A stretch of DNA of 64,000 nt from Mycolicibacterium fallax. Lineage in GTDB: Bacteria > Actinomycetota > Actinomycetes > Mycobacteriales > Mycobacteriaceae. Positions 16,984-27,121 of the stretch are shown here, piece after piece. The translations under genes were made by a program, and so were the position numbers. The notes below the pieces were generated by a model that saw only the letters and a list, made by a program, of their open reading frames with translations, was not told the origin of the DNA and searched no databases. The DNA lies in contig NZ_AP022603.1 in the NCBI RefSeq assembly GCF_010726955.1, positions 992,001 to 1,056,000 of the forward strand, given 5' to 3'. Each line of letters opens with the position of its first letter. Position 1 is the stretch's first letter.

Positions 16984-18657
16984 CTAACCTGCACCGCCCA
17001 GGCCCAGCAGCGCGGTGACCTCGTCCCCGATCTCGGCCAGCCGGTCCGCGGCGGCCGCGTGCGGCACCCGCCCCGAACAGGGCAGCACCGCCTCCAGGTA
17101 GCACTTGAGCTTGGGCTCGGTGCCCGAGGGCCGCACGATCAGCCGATCACCCGCCGCGGTCAGGTAGATCAGCGCATCGGTCGGCGGCAGCGGGCCGCCG
17201 TCGGCCAGATCCCGGGTCGCGGTCACCGGCGAGCCGGCCAGCGTGGCGATGCCGCGGGCGCGCAGCAGCGCCATCGTCGCGGCGATGTCGGCGACGTCGG
17301 ACACCCGGAAGTTTCGGGCCGCGGTGGCGTGCAGCCCGTGCCGGCGGGCCAGCTCGTCGAGCAGGTCGAGCACGGTGCGGCCGCCGGCGGCCAGCTCGTC
17401 GACCAGGGTCACCAGCCGGATCATCGCCCCGATGCCGTCCTTGTCGCGCACCGCGGCCGGGTCGGTGCAGTAGCCGATCGCCTCCTCGTAGCCGAACCGC
17501 AGGCCCGGCACCCGGGCGATCCACTTGAACCCGGTCAGCGTCACCGCCGAGCGCAAACCGTGCGCCGCGGCGATCCGGCCGAGCAGCCGGCTGGACACCA
17601 CCGAGGCCGCCAGGGTGTCGCCGTCGCGGCGGTCATCGGCGGCCGCCTGCTGGCCCAGCAGCGCACCGATCTCGTCGCCGGTCAGCTGCCGCCAGCCGGC
17701 CGCGCTGGGCACCGCCGCCGAGCACCGGTCGGCGTCGGGGTCCAGCGCGATCACCACGTCCGCGCCGATCCGCTCGGCCTGCCGGACCGCCAGGTCCAGC
17801 GCCCCGGGCTCCTCCGGGTTCGGGAACGGCACGCTGGGGAAGTCGGGGTCCGGGTCGAACTGTTCGACGACCGGGTGCACGTCGGGGATCCCGGCCCGGT
17901 GCAGCGCCCGCACGGCGACGGCGCCCCCGACGCCGTGCAGGGCGGTCAGCACCACTCGCACCCGGGCCGGGGTGCGCGCGTCGCGATACCCGGCGACCCG
18001 GTCCAGGTAGTCCTCCAGCAGCGCCGGATCGGCCGCGGTGATCCCGGCGGCGGCCCGCCGGATCCGGTCGGCGGCCGGCGCGGCGGCGATCCGCGCGGCG
18101 ATCTCGGCGTCGGCCGGCGGCACGATCTGCACCCCGGCTCCGTCGACATCGGTGGCCCGGCCGCCCAGATACACCTTGTAGCCGTTGTCGGCGGCCGGGT
18201 TGTGCGAGGCGGTGATCATCACCGCGGCGTCGGCGCCGGTGGCCCGGATCGCGTAGGCGGTGACCGGTGTCGGCAACCGCTGGGGCAGCGCCAGCACGCC
18301 CAGGCCCGCCCCGGCCAGCACGCCCGCGGCGGCCTCGGCGAATGCGCTGGAGCCGCGGCGGGCGTCGCAGCCCAGCACCACCCGGGCGTCCGGCCCGACG
18401 ACGTCGCGCAGATAGTGCGCCAGGCCCGCGGTGGCCCGGGTGACCACGGCGACGTTCATCCGGGACTCCCCCGCCCCGACCGGTCCGCGCAGCCCGGCGG
18501 TGCCGAACTGCAGCGGTCCGGCGAATCGGTCCGCCAGCTCCGCCCGGGCCCTCGGGTCGGCGGCCGCGGCGGTGATCAGGGCGTCGAGCTCGGCGCGGGT
18601 GACCGGGTCGGGGTCGTGGTCGCGCCAGCGCCGGGCCCGCGCCACCAGGTCGGTCAC
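16984..18657 (-). CDS. pmmB: Alpha-D-phosphohexomutase (phosphomannomutase/phosphoglucomutase)
   Basis: This 557-residue protein has the four-domain phosphohexomutase layout: the N-terminal [13 protein letters not shown], the active-site serine loop [17 protein letters not shown], the metal-binding loop [10 protein letters not shown] (DxDxD), the sugar loop GYEEAIGYC, and the C-terminal phosphate loop [15 protein letters not shown]. It interconverts sugar 1- and 6-phosphates. Length and motif spacing match the PGM2/PmmB branch, which also acts on deoxyribose/ribose phosphates. The stop overlaps nothing downstream, while its ATG overlaps the deoC stop (ATGA), linking it to deoxynucleoside salvage. 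Confidence 0.85.
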   Translation of the reverse strand: MTDLVARARRWRDHDPDPVTRAELDALITAAAADPRARAELADRFAGPLQFGTAGLRGPVGAGESRMNVAVVTRATAGLAHYLRDVVGPDARVVLGCDARRGSSAFAEAAAGVLAGAGLGVLALPQRLPTPVTAYAIRATGADAAVMITASHNPAADNGYKVYLGGRATDVDGAGVQIVPPADAEIAARIAAAPAADRIRRAAAGITAADPALLEDYLDRVAGYRDARTPARVRVVLTALHGVGGAVAVRALHRAGIPDVHPVVEQFDPDPDFPSVPFPNPEEPGALDLAVRQAERIGADVVIALDPDADRCSAAVPSAAGWRQLTGDEIGALLGQQAAADDRRDGDTLAASVVSSRLLGRIAAAHGLRSAVTLTGFKWIARVPGLRFGYEEAIGYCTDPAAVRDKDGIGAMIRLVTLVDELAAGGRTVLDLLDELARRHGLHATAARNFRVSDVADIAATMALLRARGIATLAGSPVTATRDLADGGPLPPTDALIYLTAAGDRLIVRPSGTEPKLKCYLEAVLPCSGRVPHAAAADRLAEIGDEVTALLGLGGAG

Positions 18658-19322
18658 TGCGGCAGGCCGGCCAGCACTGCCTCGGAGGCCGACAGCCCCA
18701 GCCGGGTCGCCCCGGCGTCGATCATCGCCAGCGCGGCCTCGGCACTGCGGATGCCGCCGGATGCCTTGATCCCCAGACGCCCGCCGACGGTGTCGGCCAT
18801 CAGCCGCACCGCGTGCAGGTCGGCGCCGCCGGCCGGGTGGAAACCGGTGGAGGTCTTGACGAAATCGGCCCCGGCGGCCTCGGCGGCCCGGCAGCAGCCG
18901 ACGATCTGGGCGTCCGACAGCGCCGCGGATTCGATGATGACCTTCAGCAGCACCGGCGCCGGGCAGGCGGCCCGCACCGCGGCGATCTCGGCGCGCACCG
19001 CGTCGAAGTCCGAGGTGAGGGCGTTGGCCAGGTTGATCACCAGGTCGATCTCCCCGGCGCCGCGGGCGACGGCGTCGGCGGCCTCGGCGGCCTTGATCGC
19101 GGGCTGGTGGGCGCCGGAGGGAAAACCGCAGACCGCGGCGATCGCCAGGCCCGGCGGTGCCTGCACCGGCAGCAGGCTCGGCGACACGCAGACCGCGTGC
19201 ACGCCCAGCGCGTCGGCCTCGGCGATCAGGGCCGCGACCTCGGCCGGGGTCGCCTCCGGCTTGAGCAGGGTGTGATCGACCAGGCCGGCGACCGCGGCCC
19301 GGGACCGGGCCGGGTCAGTCAT
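18654..19322 (-). CDS. deoC: Deoxyribose-phosphate aldolase
   Basis: This 222-residue class I aldolase splits 2-deoxyribose 5-phosphate to glyceraldehyde 3-phosphate and acetaldehyde. Signatures are [15 protein letters not shown] at the N-terminus, [10 protein letters not shown] with the catalytic Asp, [10 protein letters not shown] carrying one active-site Lys, and [13 protein letters not shown] with the Schiff-base Lys. It overlaps the phosphohexomutase start by 4 bp and the YceI end by 8 bp, so three genes read as one unit. With a phosphopentomutase-like partner this completes deoxyribose 1-phosphate breakdown. Confidence 0.92.
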   Translation of the reverse strand: MTDPARSRAAVAGLVDHTLLKPEATPAEVAALIAEADALGVHAVCVSPSLLPVQAPPGLAIAAVCGFPSGAHQPAIKAAEAADAVARGAGEIDLVINLANALTSDFDAVRAEIAAVRAACPAPVLLKVIIESAALSDAQIVGCCRAAEAAGADFVKTSTGFHPAGGADLHAVRLMADTVGGRLGIKASGGIRSAEAALAMIDAGATRLGLSASEAVLAGLPQ

Positions 19323-19881
19323 TGCGCCCCCGGGTCACGGTGCATTCCACGGCCACCGGGTCGGCGACCTTGAGGCTGCCCATCGCCATCGAGAAGGGTT
19401 TGAGGCCGAAGTCGCTGTGCCGGACCTCGGCCCGGCCGGTCAGCCGCTGCGCACCGGCCTCGCCGGCGGTGGCGACCTCGACGGTGACGGGGTGCTCGGT
19501 GCCGTGCAGCGACAGGGTGCCGGCCAGCCGGAACCCGTCGTCGGTGACGGTGACGTCGGTGCTGCGGAACTCCGCGCGCGGGAACTTCTTGGCGTCAAAG
19601 ACCTTGAGCGCGTTGGACTTCACCACCGCCTTCTCCGGCCCGGACAGCGGGGTCAGGCCGCCCTCGCCCTTGCGGACCTGCAGGGACGCCAGCTCCGTGG
19701 ACAGCGTCACGCCGGTCGGGACGTCGTCGCTCCAGTCCACCGCCAGCTGCCATTCGGTCATGCCGAGGGTCAGTCGGTGGCCCATTTTCGATGCCCGGCC
19801 GGTGACCCCGGTGTGCAACGTCAGATCGCCGTCTGCCGGCCCGAACGTCCAGGTTTTGCTACTCGCCGATTCGCTGCTCAC
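19315..19881 (-). CDS. YceI family protein
   Basis: This 188-residue protein fits the YceI lipocalin-like barrel: strands [52 protein letters not shown] and the C-terminal [19 protein letters not shown]. YceI proteins bind long isoprenoid or amphiphilic lipids. No signal peptide is visible, so it is probably cytoplasmic, unlike E. coli YceI. It is the first gene of the YceI-deoC-phosphohexomutase string and is divergent from the TetR gene at 19946 across 64 bp. Confidence 0.82.
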   Translation of the reverse strand: MSSESASSKTWTFGPADGDLTLHTGVTGRASKMGHRLTLGMTEWQLAVDWSDDVPTGVTLSTELASLQVRKGEGGLTPLSGPEKAVVKSNALKVFDAKKFPRAEFRSTDVTVTDDGFRLAGTLSLHGTEHPVTVEVATAGEAGAQRLTGRAEVRHSDFGLKPFSMAMGSLKVADPVAVECTVTRGRND

Positions 19882-19945
19882 CGCTTCACTGTAACCACGA
19901 CGGACCCCACACCACGGCGCCGCGATGAACTAGCATTGCCTGGCT

Positions 19946-20581
19946 ATGGATACCGGATTGCCGCACACGCAGTCGCGGCTGTCCAAACGGCTGCGCACCC
20001 GGGCCAAGCTGATCGACGCGGCCGTCAAGCTCGTCGCCGACCACGGCTACGACAACGTCACGGTGGAACAGATCGCCGGCGTGGTCGATGTGTCACCGCG
20101 CACCGTGGCCAACCACTTCCCCAGCAAGGATCGGCTGCTGCTGGCACTGGCCGAGGAGTTCAGCACCACCATCGACGTCGAATTCGCCCGGGTGCCCGCC
20201 GTCGTCCCGCCGCTGCGGGCGCTGTTCGACGCCCACATCCGCGCCCTTGAGCTGGCCCGATCGGGGGCCGCCGGTATCGAGATCGCCCGGTTGCTGCTGA
20301 TATTCCAGACCATCAACGAGGTGCCGCGACTGCGCGCCCAGACCCTGGCCCACTATCTGACCCGGACCTCGGTGGGGCTGGCCGAGCGGCTCGGCGTCGA
20401 CGCCGCCGACCGGCAGGTCCGGCTGCTGGCGGCACTGTGGTCCGGGATCGTCCAGTACGCCTGGGGTGATCTGCGCGCCGCACAGGTCGGGTTCGGCACC
20501 GCCGAGACCCTGGACCTGCTGACCGCCCGGCTGACCGACGTCTACACCGGCATGCTGCAGATCGCCGCGGCCGGGGATTAG
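19946..20581 (+). CDS. TetR family transcriptional regulator
   Basis: This 211-residue protein has a TetR helix-turn-helix at residues 15-65: RAKLIDAAVKLVADHGYDNV, then VEQIAGVVDVSPRTVANHFP and SKDRLLLALAEEF. The C-terminal half is a helical ligand domain of unknown specificity. TAGCAT stands 9 bp before the ATG at 19946, so the transcript probably has a leader of only a few bases. It is divergent from the YceI-deoC genes and may regulate them. Confidence 0.85.
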   Translation: MDTGLPHTQSRLSKRLRTRAKLIDAAVKLVADHGYDNVTVEQIAGVVDVSPRTVANHFPSKDRLLLALAEEFSTTIDVEFARVPAVVPPLRALFDAHIRALELARSGAAGIEIARLLLIFQTINEVPRLRAQTLAHYLTRTSVGLAERLGVDAADRQVRLLAALWSGIVQYAWGDLRAAQVGFGTAETLDLLTARLTDVYTGMLQIAAAGD

Positions 20582-20617
20582 CCCGCCGCGGTCAGACCCG
20601 GGGCCACCTGCGGCCCC

Positions 20618-21181
20618 TCAGATCCCGGTCCAGGCCTCGTCGATCATCTCGGCGACGTGAATCACCTGCGCCTTCTTGGCTTCCGGGGCGTCGATCTGGT
20701 CGGACACGTGGGCGGCGATGAAGCGGCGGATCTCCGCGTCGACGCCACCGATGATCCGCACCACCTCGCCGCGAATCGACTTCGAGGACACATGCACGCT
20801 GATGTCCGACGGCCGGGGCTTGGCGACGTCGAGGATGAGCAGCAGTCCCTCGCCGCCGCGGGCGACGGCCCGCAGCGCGACCTCGCCGTCGACGGTGAAG
20901 CGGTACTTCTCCAGCCGCAGGTCGACGATCAGCTGAATGTCCAGCGGGATGCGGATGGCGAAGCTGATGATCTCGCCGAGACTGCGGATGGCCTGCGGCT
21001 CACGGATCTTCACCTTCGCGGTGACCCGGGCGATGCGGCCCGGTCCCTGGCCCATCGGGCCCATCTCGAACTGGTCACCGGCGATCGCCCCGAACGCCGA
21101 GGCGACCCGTTCCTCGGTCACCGCGACCTCGAAAAACCTTCGGCCCCAGTCCTCGTAGGTGATGTACTCAAAGCCGTCCAT
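20618..21181 (-). CDS. Conserved actinobacterial protein of unknown function
   Basis: I do not recognise the family. The 187-residue protein has no signal peptide or membrane helix. It begins GFEYITYEDWGRRFFEVAVT, has a beta-rich centre (IRIPLDIQLIVDLRLEKYRF, VSVHVSSKS-like strands around residues 80-140) and an alpha-helical C-terminus. The beta pattern suggests a lipid- or steroid-binding barrel, but this is only a guess. It sits 7 bp downstream of the NCS1 permease and is probably the last gene of the MarR-permease operon. Confidence 0.6.
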   Translation of the reverse strand: MDGFEYITYEDWGRRFFEVAVTEERVASAFGAIAGDQFEMGPMGQGPGRIARVTAKVKIREPQAIRSLGEIISFAIRIPLDIQLIVDLRLEKYRFTVDGEVALRAVARGGEGLLLILDVAKPRPSDISVHVSSKSIRGEVVRIIGGVDAEIRRFIAAHVSDQIDAPEAKKAQVIHVAEMIDEAWTGI

Positions 21182-21188
21182 AATCGTC

Positions 21189-22610
21189 CTACCCTCTCAT
21201 TTCGTCCGCCGCGCAGGGCGACAATCGCCGGCGGCGCGTCGGGCCGAGGATCCGCCAGCCGCCGTAGAGCACGGCCGCGACCACGAAGATGACAAAGTAC
21301 GCCACGTCGGCACCGTGCCAGGCGACCGCGACCGGGCCGCGCACCAGGGTGGTGTTCATGAAGGGGATGGCCGCCAGGTAGGCCAGCACAAACGCGACGA
21401 CGGCGGCCAGCGCGTCCCGGCGGTCGGTGTGTTCCCGCGCCGGGTCCAGGCTGCGCCGGCCGCGGATCCGGGCCGCCCAGTCGATCACCACGATCGCCAC
21501 GAAGCCGGGCACCCAGTAGTCGACCAGCAGCAGCACGTCGGTGAAGCGGGTCGCGGTGTCGCTGGCGTTGAGCCACATGATCAGGATGAACGCCAGCGCG
21601 GTGACCACCAGGGCCGAGGCCGGCCGGCGCACCCGCACCCCGACGGTCTGCAGCGCCAGCGAGCCGCTGTAGTCGTTCATCGCGCTGGATCCGATCGCCG
21701 CCGCCGCGATGGCCAGCAGCGCCAGCACCCCCAGCACCCCGCCGCCCATCACCGACCAGACGCCCTCGGCGGTCTGGTCGGACAGCACCTCGGCGCCGGC
21801 GATGCCGATGCCCTGAACGAACAGGTAGGCGCTGACGATGCCGGCGAAGCTGAACCCGAACACCCGCCACGGCGAGGCCGACACCGGCAGGTAGCGGCTG
21901 AAGTCCGCGCCATAGCTGGCCCAGGAGATCGCCAGGCTCAGCGCGATCGTCACCTCGAGCACGAACGCGCCGGCCAGGTCCGCGCCGTGCGCGGTCGGCG
22001 CGGTGACGATCGGCTGTCCGGCAACGAGTTTCACCGCCAGCGTGACGAACATGACGAACAGCAGCACGGTGAGCACGGCCTGCACCCGGTGGATCACCTC
22101 GTAGCCGAAGAAACCGATGACGCCCTGGCAGCCCAGCACGATCAGCACCGCCAGCCAGAACGGAATGTCCAGCAGCAGGGCCAGCGCCTGCCCGCCGAAC
22201 AGTCCGACCAGGCCGTCCCAGGCGATCGAGGACAGCCACTGCAGCGCCGCGGGCAGCACCACCGCCGACCCGAACGCCATCCGGGAGTTCGGCAGTTGCG
22301 CGGTGCCGGTGCGCGGGCCCCAGGTGCACAGGTACGCCACCGCGACCGAGCCGATCACGGTGCCGATCGTCATCGCCAGCAGCCCCAGCCAGAACCCCAG
22401 GCCCAGCGCGATGGCCAGCGTGCCGGTGAAGACGCCGGTCATGGTGACCTGCGGGGCGAACCACACGGTGAACAGCCGGGCTGGGCTGCCGTAGCGCTGG
22501 CCCGGCGGGATCGGGGCGATGCCGTGGCTTTCCACCGACAGGTCGCCCGCGGCCCTCGGCCGGTTACCGGAGAACGCCTCGGCGGTCCAGGCTGCGCGTT
22601 TGCTCACCAC
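21189..22610 (-). CDS. NCS1 family purine-cytosine permease
   Basis: This 473-residue protein has twelve predicted transmembrane helices. The N-terminal segment ESHGIAPIPPGQRYGSPARL before helix 1 and the helix ISWASYGADFSRYLP in the middle are classic for the nucleobase:cation symporter-1 family, as is YWVPGFVAIVVIDWA late in the protein. It probably imports cytosine, purines or a related heterocycle using a cation gradient. It lies 26 bp downstream of the MarR gene on the same strand, so MarR probably controls it. Confidence 0.85.
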   Translation of the reverse strand: MVSKRAAWTAEAFSGNRPRAAGDLSVESHGIAPIPPGQRYGSPARLFTVWFAPQVTMTGVFTGTLAIALGLGFWLGLLAMTIGTVIGSVAVAYLCTWGPRTGTAQLPNSRMAFGSAVVLPAALQWLSSIAWDGLVGLFGGQALALLLDIPFWLAVLIVLGCQGVIGFFGYEVIHRVQAVLTVLLFVMFVTLAVKLVAGQPIVTAPTAHGADLAGAFVLEVTIALSLAISWASYGADFSRYLPVSASPWRVFGFSFAGIVSAYLFVQGIGIAGAEVLSDQTAEGVWSVMGGGVLGVLALLAIAAAAIGSSAMNDYSGSLALQTVGVRVRRPASALVVTALAFILIMWLNASDTATRFTDVLLLVDYWVPGFVAIVVIDWAARIRGRRSLDPAREHTDRRDALAAVVAFVLAYLAAIPFMNTTLVRGPVAVAWHGADVAYFVIFVVAAVLYGGWRILGPTRRRRLSPCAADEMRG

Positions 22611-22636
22611 CGTATGGTGGCACGGCGCCGGCCCGG

Positions 22637-23131
22637 CTACCGCGGCGCGCCGAGTGTGCCCGCGGCCAGGGCCGCGGCGTTGATCCGGGTCAGCACCTCG
22701 CGCAACTGCTCCAGCTCGGACAATTCCACCCCGAGACGTTCGACGACGGTGCCGGGGATCGACTTGGCCCGCTCCCGCAGGGCGATGCCCGCGGCGGTGA
22801 GGGTGACGTCGGTGGCCCGCTCGTCGGCGGCGCTGCGGGTGCGGCTGAGCAGCCCCATCGCGGCCAGCCGCTTGAGCATCGGGGACAGGGTCGCCGAGTC
22901 CAGCTGCAGCTTGGCGGCGATCTGCTTGACCGACATCGCGCCGGTCGCGGCGGGATCGTTGTGCTCGTCCCAGAGCACCAGCAGCACCAGATACTGGGGA
23001 TGGGTCAGTCCCAGCGGCTCCAGGATCGGCCGGTACACCGCCAGCACCGCCCGGTTGGTGACCGCCAGGGCGAAGCAGACCTGCTGCTCAAGGGCCAGCG
23101 GGTCCACCGCAAGCTGATCGCGTGCTGCCAC
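22637..23131 (-). CDS. MarR family transcriptional regulator (OhrR-like)
   Basis: This 164-residue winged-helix protein has the MarR core: YLVLLVLWDEHNDPAATGAM, KQIAAKLQLDSATLSPMLKR (recognition helix) and RTRSAADERATDVTLTAAG (wing). The N-terminal QQVCFALAVTNRAVLAVYRP contains a Cys near the position of the redox Cys of OhrR proteins, so a peroxide-sensing role is possible, yet no ohr gene is next to it. It heads an operon with the NCS1 permease. A 10-bp perfect palindrome lies 24 bp upstream of its start. Confidence 0.85.
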   Translation of the reverse strand: MAARDQLAVDPLALEQQVCFALAVTNRAVLAVYRPILEPLGLTHPQYLVLLVLWDEHNDPAATGAMSVKQIAAKLQLDSATLSPMLKRLAAMGLLSRTRSAADERATDVTLTAAGIALRERAKSIPGTVVERLGVELSELEQLREVLTRINAAALAAGTLGAPR

Positions 23132-23154
23132 CCAAATGACAGTAGCCCAACAAT

Positions 23155-23164
23155 TAGGGCCCTA
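23155..23164. promoter_or_regulatory. Palindrome TAGGGCCCTA, candidate MarR operator
   Basis: The 10-bp perfect palindrome lies in the divergent gap between the MarR gene (start 23131) and the SpoIIAA-like gene (start 23253). It sits in an AT-richer patch (ATT before, GTAAT after) as MarR sites usually do. Its position fits autorepression. Confidence 0.45.
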
Positions 23165-23252
23165 TGTAATCGGCGACCCGCCGGTGCCGCGGGGCATACT
23201 CGAAACCGGCTGCACGCAGCCCACACCGAGGACTTCCGAGAGGCAGGCAGCG

Positions 23253-23624
23253 ATGCTCGACATTGATCTGGACGCGACGAACTCCATTCTTCTGGTGCGC
23301 CCGGAGGGACCGTTCGACAAGGAGGACTTCGCCCAGCTCGCCGAGGTGGCCGATCCGCAGATCGAGGCCGCCGGCCAGCTCAACGGCTTCATCGTCGACG
23401 CCCGGTCCTTCCCCGGCTGGGACAGCTTCGGCACCTTCATCAGCCACATCAAGTTCATCCGGGACCACCACCGGCACGTCAAGAAGGTGGCGCTGGTCAC
23501 CGACTCGCCGGTCGCCGGTGTCGCCGAGCACGTCGCCGCGCACTTCATCTCCGCCGAGGTCAAGCATTTCCCGGGCGGCGACGTGGCCGAGGCCCGGGCC
23601 TGGGTCACCGGCACCCCGGCCTGA
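23253..23624 (+). CDS. SpoIIAA-like (STAS-fold) protein
   Basis: This 123-residue protein matches the SpoIIAA-like family (PF11964): VRPEGPFDKEDFAQLAEVAD, GFIVDARSFPGWDSFGTFIS, HHRHVKKVALVTDSP and AEVKHFPGGDVAEARAWV at the C-terminus. The fold is STAS-like, but members lack the phosphorylated Ser of anti-sigma antagonists and their role is unknown. ATG 23253 follows GAGAGGCAGGCAGCG. It is divergent from the MarR gene and lies 111 bp before the receptor kinase at 23736. Confidence 0.75.
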   Translation: MLDIDLDATNSILLVRPEGPFDKEDFAQLAEVADPQIEAAGQLNGFIVDARSFPGWDSFGTFISHIKFIRDHHRHVKKVALVTDSPVAGVAEHVAAHFISAEVKHFPGGDVAEARAWVTGTPA

Positions 23625-23735
23625 TCCCAGCCGAACCGGTGCCGGCAGCGCGACGCGCGGCGGATTGGCGCGCGTCGCGCCGGCGCAGGTGTGCTTGACT
23701 TTCCCGGTGTCTTCGTCATACCCCGGTGCGGCCCG

Positions 23736-25718
23736 ATGAGCCTGCAACCCGGTTCCGTGGTCTCCGGATACACCATCGAGCGGCAGATCGGCAGCGGCGG
23801 AATGGGCTCGGTGTTCCTGGCCCGCCACCCCACCCTGCCCCGTAGCGACGCGCTGAAGGTGCTGTCGGCCGAACTGTCCCGCGACGACCAGTTCCGCTCC
23901 CGGTTCCTGCGCGAGGCCGACCTTGCCGCCACCCTCGATCACCCCAACGTGGTGCGGGTGTACACCCGGGGGCAGAGCGAGGACGGGCAGCTGTGGATCG
24001 CCATGCAGTTCGTCGACGGCACCGACGCCGATGCCGCGCTGAAGGCCGGCGCGATGACGCCGGTACGCGCCGTGCACATCATCGCCGAGGTCGCCAAGGC
24101 ACTGGACTACGCGCACAGCCGCAACGTGCTGCACCGCGACGTCAAGCCGGCGAACTTCCTGCTGACCGGCGAACCGGGACCGCGGGAGCGGGTGCTGCTG
24201 GCCGATTTCGGCATCGCCCGCGCCCTCGACGACGCGACCCGGTTGACCGCCACCGGTTCGGTGATGGTGACCGTCGCCTACGCGTCGCCGGAATCGCTGC
24301 AAGGCCGCCCGGTGGACTACCGCTCCGACATCTACTCGCTGGGGTGCACGCTGTACCGGCTGCTCACCGGCCGGGCGCCGTTCGGTGCGGCCGGAACCAC
24401 CTCGGCGGTGATGATGGCGCACGTCAGCGCGCCGCCGCCGCGGGTCACCGAGGTGATGCCCGGGCTGCCGCCGGCCCTCGACGAGGTGATCGCGACCGCG
24501 CTGGCCAAGGACCCGGCTCAGCGCTACGGCAGTGCCAGGGAGCTGGCCGCCGCGGCGGCGCAGGCGCTGGGCCTGGAGGACCCGACCCCGGTTCCTCCGC
24601 CGGCGCAGTTCTCCGGCCCGGTCTCGGGCCCCTACACCGCACCGACGCCGACGACGGCCCCGCCGACGCCGCCGTTCGCCCCGGCCTACTCCGGTCCGCC
24701 CGGCGCCAGTGGCCCCGCACTGACCTACCCGAGCACCGCCGCGTACCCGGGTCCGGCCGTCACGCCGAAAAAGAAGTCCAAGAAGCCGTGGATCGCCGCG
24801 GGTGCCGCGCTTGCGGTGGTGGCCGCCGTCGTCGCGGCGATCGCACTGTGGCCGGCGTCGGCGCCGGTCAAGCCGCCCTATCCGGCCCAGACCTTCACGC
24901 ACGCCTACGGCACCACCCAGATCCTGGCCCGACCGAACGCGGTGGCGGCGCTGACCCTGGCCGATGCCGACGCCGCGCTGTCCCTCGGGGTGCAGCCGGT
25001 GGCGCTGGTCGCCCCCGGCGGCACGGCACCGAGTTGGCTGGCCCCGTTGATCACCGGGACACCCACGGTGCTGGGCCGGGCCGATCCGACCGCGGTGGCA
25101 GCGCTGAAACCGGACCTGATCATCGACACCGCGGCCGACCGCGCGGTCTACGACGCGCTGACCAAGGTGGCGCCGACGATCCCCCGTCCACCCGCCGGGA
25201 ACAAGGCCTGGACACCGCAGACCCAGCTGAACTGGATCGCGCAGGTGCTCGGTGAACAACCGGCCGCCGCCACCCTGGCCGGCGAACTGGGTGCCGACAA
25301 TGCCCAGCTGCGCCAGCAGCAGGGCTTCGACGGCACCTCGGCCGCCGTGCTGAGTTTCTCCCCGTCCGGGCTGTCCATAATGCTGCCGACCTCCCCCGCC
25401 GCCGGCTACCTCAGCGGCCTGGGGTTCCGGATCGACACCGGGCGCGCCGACACCGCCGCCGCAGGCCAGAGCGAGGTTCCGCTGCTGGAGTCGGGCATCT
25501 ACGGCATCGAAGCCCAGCTGGTCCTGGTGCTGCGCAGCGACCCCGGTGCCCGGGGCGGCGGGTTCGCGGGTCTGCCGTCGGCGATAACCGCGCTACGCGG
25601 CAAGGTGGTGATCGTCGACAACCCGGAGACCATCGCCGCGCTGACCTCCGCCGGGCCCGCCGCGACCCGGTATCTGAACACCACGCTGGTCCCCCAGCTC
25701 GCCAAGCAACTCAAATAG
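23736..25718 (+). CDS. Receptor Ser/Thr kinase with extracellular FecB/BtuF-like binding domain
   Basis: The 660-residue protein has a PknB-type kinase domain (residues 10-275): glycine loop GSGGMG (19-24), ATP Lys 41, catalytic HRD with Asp 135 and DFG Asp 157. A Pro/Ala linker leads to a basic stop-transfer (KKKSKK) and one transmembrane helix at about 353-371. The outer domain (about 380-660) resembles periplasmic siderophore/cobalamin-binding proteins (PF01497): [19 protein letters not shown] and [19 protein letters not shown] correspond to the usual first-lobe motifs. It may sense iron-siderophore or a related ligand; that is inference. ATG 23736 is chosen over an upstream alternative because the kinase begins 10 residues later. 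Similar kinase cores occur at 27832. Confidence 0.82.
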   Translation: MSLQPGSVVSGYTIERQIGSGGMGSVFLARHPTLPRSDALKVLSAELSRDDQFRSRFLREADLAATLDHPNVVRVYTRGQSEDGQLWIAMQFVDGTDADAALKAGAMTPVRAVHIIAEVAKALDYAHSRNVLHRDVKPANFLLTGEPGPRERVLLADFGIARALDDATRLTATGSVMVTVAYASPESLQGRPVDYRSDIYSLGCTLYRLLTGRAPFGAAGTTSAVMMAHVSAPPPRVTEVMPGLPPALDEVIATALAKDPAQRYGSARELAAAAAQALGLEDPTPVPPPAQFSGPVSGPYTAPTPTTAPPTPPFAPAYSGPPGASGPALTYPSTAAYPGPAVTPKKKSKKPWIAAGAALAVVAAVVAAIALWPASAPVKPPYPAQTFTHAYGTTQILARPNAVAALTLADADAALSLGVQPVALVAPGGTAPSWLAPLITGTPTVLGRADPTAVAALKPDLIIDTAADRAVYDALTKVAPTIPRPPAGNKAWTPQTQLNWIAQVLGEQPAAATLAGELGADNAQLRQQQGFDGTSAAVLSFSPSGLSIMLPTSPAAGYLSGLGFRIDTGRADTAAAGQSEVPLLESGIYGIEAQLVLVLRSDPGARGGGFAGLPSAITALRGKVVIVDNPETIAALTSAGPAATRYLNTTLVPQLAKQLK

Positions 25719-25821
25719 CTCGGCAACAATGCCGCCACGGGGGCTCCCGCCGCGGCCGTAAGCTGACCACGAACACCCGATCAATCGGGCGCCGGCCCGA
25801 ACGAATGTGAGACGAGAAGCG

Positions 25822-27060
25822 ATGCCAATCCCCCTTCAGGTCCGGCTGGGCGCGGTCGTCGCGCTGGGCATGCTGGTCGGTGGCTGCACCCAGGTGCAGC
25901 CCGGTGACGCGGTCCGCGACCCGGGCTTCGACGCCACCGCGCCGGTGTTGGCGCTGCTGGAAACGGGCAACTACCCGACCACCCCGCGCGCACCGCTGGG
26001 CAATGCGGGCACCCCGGAAAAGGGCGCGATCCACGACGCGCACCGGATGTTCGAGCACCTGGTGTTTCCGTTCGACGTCGATCCCTCGCTGACCAGCTCC
26101 GGTGGGATCGGTGGCACCGGCATCATGAAGAGCCCCGAGGCCGCCGGGCTGTATCTGGAAAACAAGGGCCTGGTGCCCGCCATCGCGGCACACAACTTCG
26201 TCACCGGCATCGCGCACAGTGCCTCCGACGGCAAGGACGCCGGCAAGCGCCAGTTCCTGCGCAACGCGGTCCTGCAGTTCCGCAGCCCCGAGGACGCCAC
26301 CGCCGCGGCGGCCGCGATTGCGGAGTCAACCGCGTCGCGGTACGACGAGTACAGCAAGAAGGACACCCCGCTCACGCCCCAGCCGATCCCTCGTCACCCC
26401 GATGCGGTCGGCCGCGGCTACGTCTCCGAGGGTGAGGGCCTCACCACCAGCTACATTCTGAGCGCCTACACCGCGCACGGACCCTACCTGCTGTCCCAGA
26501 CCTTCATCTCGCGCACCAGCATGGACGCGGCCGCCGAGGTGATCGCCAACGTGCTGGACAAGCAGATCCCCGAGATCGACAAGTTCCAACCGACGCCGTA
26601 TGACAAGCTGGCCGAGCTGCCGATCGACCCCACCGGACTGCTGGCCCGGATGCTGGAGCCGAGCGACAAGCTGCTGATGTACGGCGGTTTCGGCCCGCGC
26701 GGGTTGCTGCTGTTCGAGCCGCATCCGATCGAGTCGCAGAAGATGATCGCCGAGAACGGCGTCGACTTCCTGGGCTACGAGAACGGCTTCCTGATTCGGG
26801 CCCGCGATACCGAGGGATCCACCAAGATGCTGGACGGCTACATCCAGCAGTATCTCGACGACGGCTGGTCCGAGGCCGACGGCGTACCCGGGCTTCCTGC
26901 CGCCCGGTGCGTGGAGAAGCCGGTGACGGACAAGTACTCGCGCGCCGAAACCTGGTGCGGCGCACCGCAGGACCGCTATCTGCTGCAGCAGAGCGGCGCC
27001 CAGGGCGTCGAGGTCCGCCAGTCCCTTTCGGCCGGCTACCTGATGCTCGCGGCAAAATGA
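25822..27060 (+). CDS. DUF7373 family lipoprotein
   Basis: This 412-residue protein begins with a lipoprotein signal (VVALGMLVGGC, lipobox Cys about residue 22), so it should be anchored on the outer face of the membrane. The two-domain body matches a mycobacterial lipoprotein family: DPGFDATAPVLALLETGNYP, then FRSPEDATAAAAAIAE, a central YDKLAELPIDPTGLLARML segment and a C-terminal pair of Cys (ARCVEKP, TWCGAP). The paralogue is at 29479 on the other strand. It sits between two receptor kinases and may present a ligand to them, which is inference from context. Confidence 0.75.
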   Translation: MPIPLQVRLGAVVALGMLVGGCTQVQPGDAVRDPGFDATAPVLALLETGNYPTTPRAPLGNAGTPEKGAIHDAHRMFEHLVFPFDVDPSLTSSGGIGGTGIMKSPEAAGLYLENKGLVPAIAAHNFVTGIAHSASDGKDAGKRQFLRNAVLQFRSPEDATAAAAAIAESTASRYDEYSKKDTPLTPQPIPRHPDAVGRGYVSEGEGLTTSYILSAYTAHGPYLLSQTFISRTSMDAAAEVIANVLDKQIPEIDKFQPTPYDKLAELPIDPTGLLARMLEPSDKLLMYGGFGPRGLLLFEPHPIESQKMIAENGVDFLGYENGFLIRARDTEGSTKMLDGYIQQYLDDGWSEADGVPGLPAARCVEKPVTDKYSRAETWCGAPQDRYLLQQSGAQGVEVRQSLSAGYLMLAAK

Positions 27061-27121
27061 GCGCGCACCGACCCGGCCACGACACGGCCCCGCGAACCAC
27101 CACCAACACCCGGGAGGGACA

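Noticed and set aside
17059..19275. A 738-codon plus-strand frame opposite the phosphohexomutase and deoC
   Set aside because: The opposite strand has intact catalytic motifs; this frame is a GC shadow.
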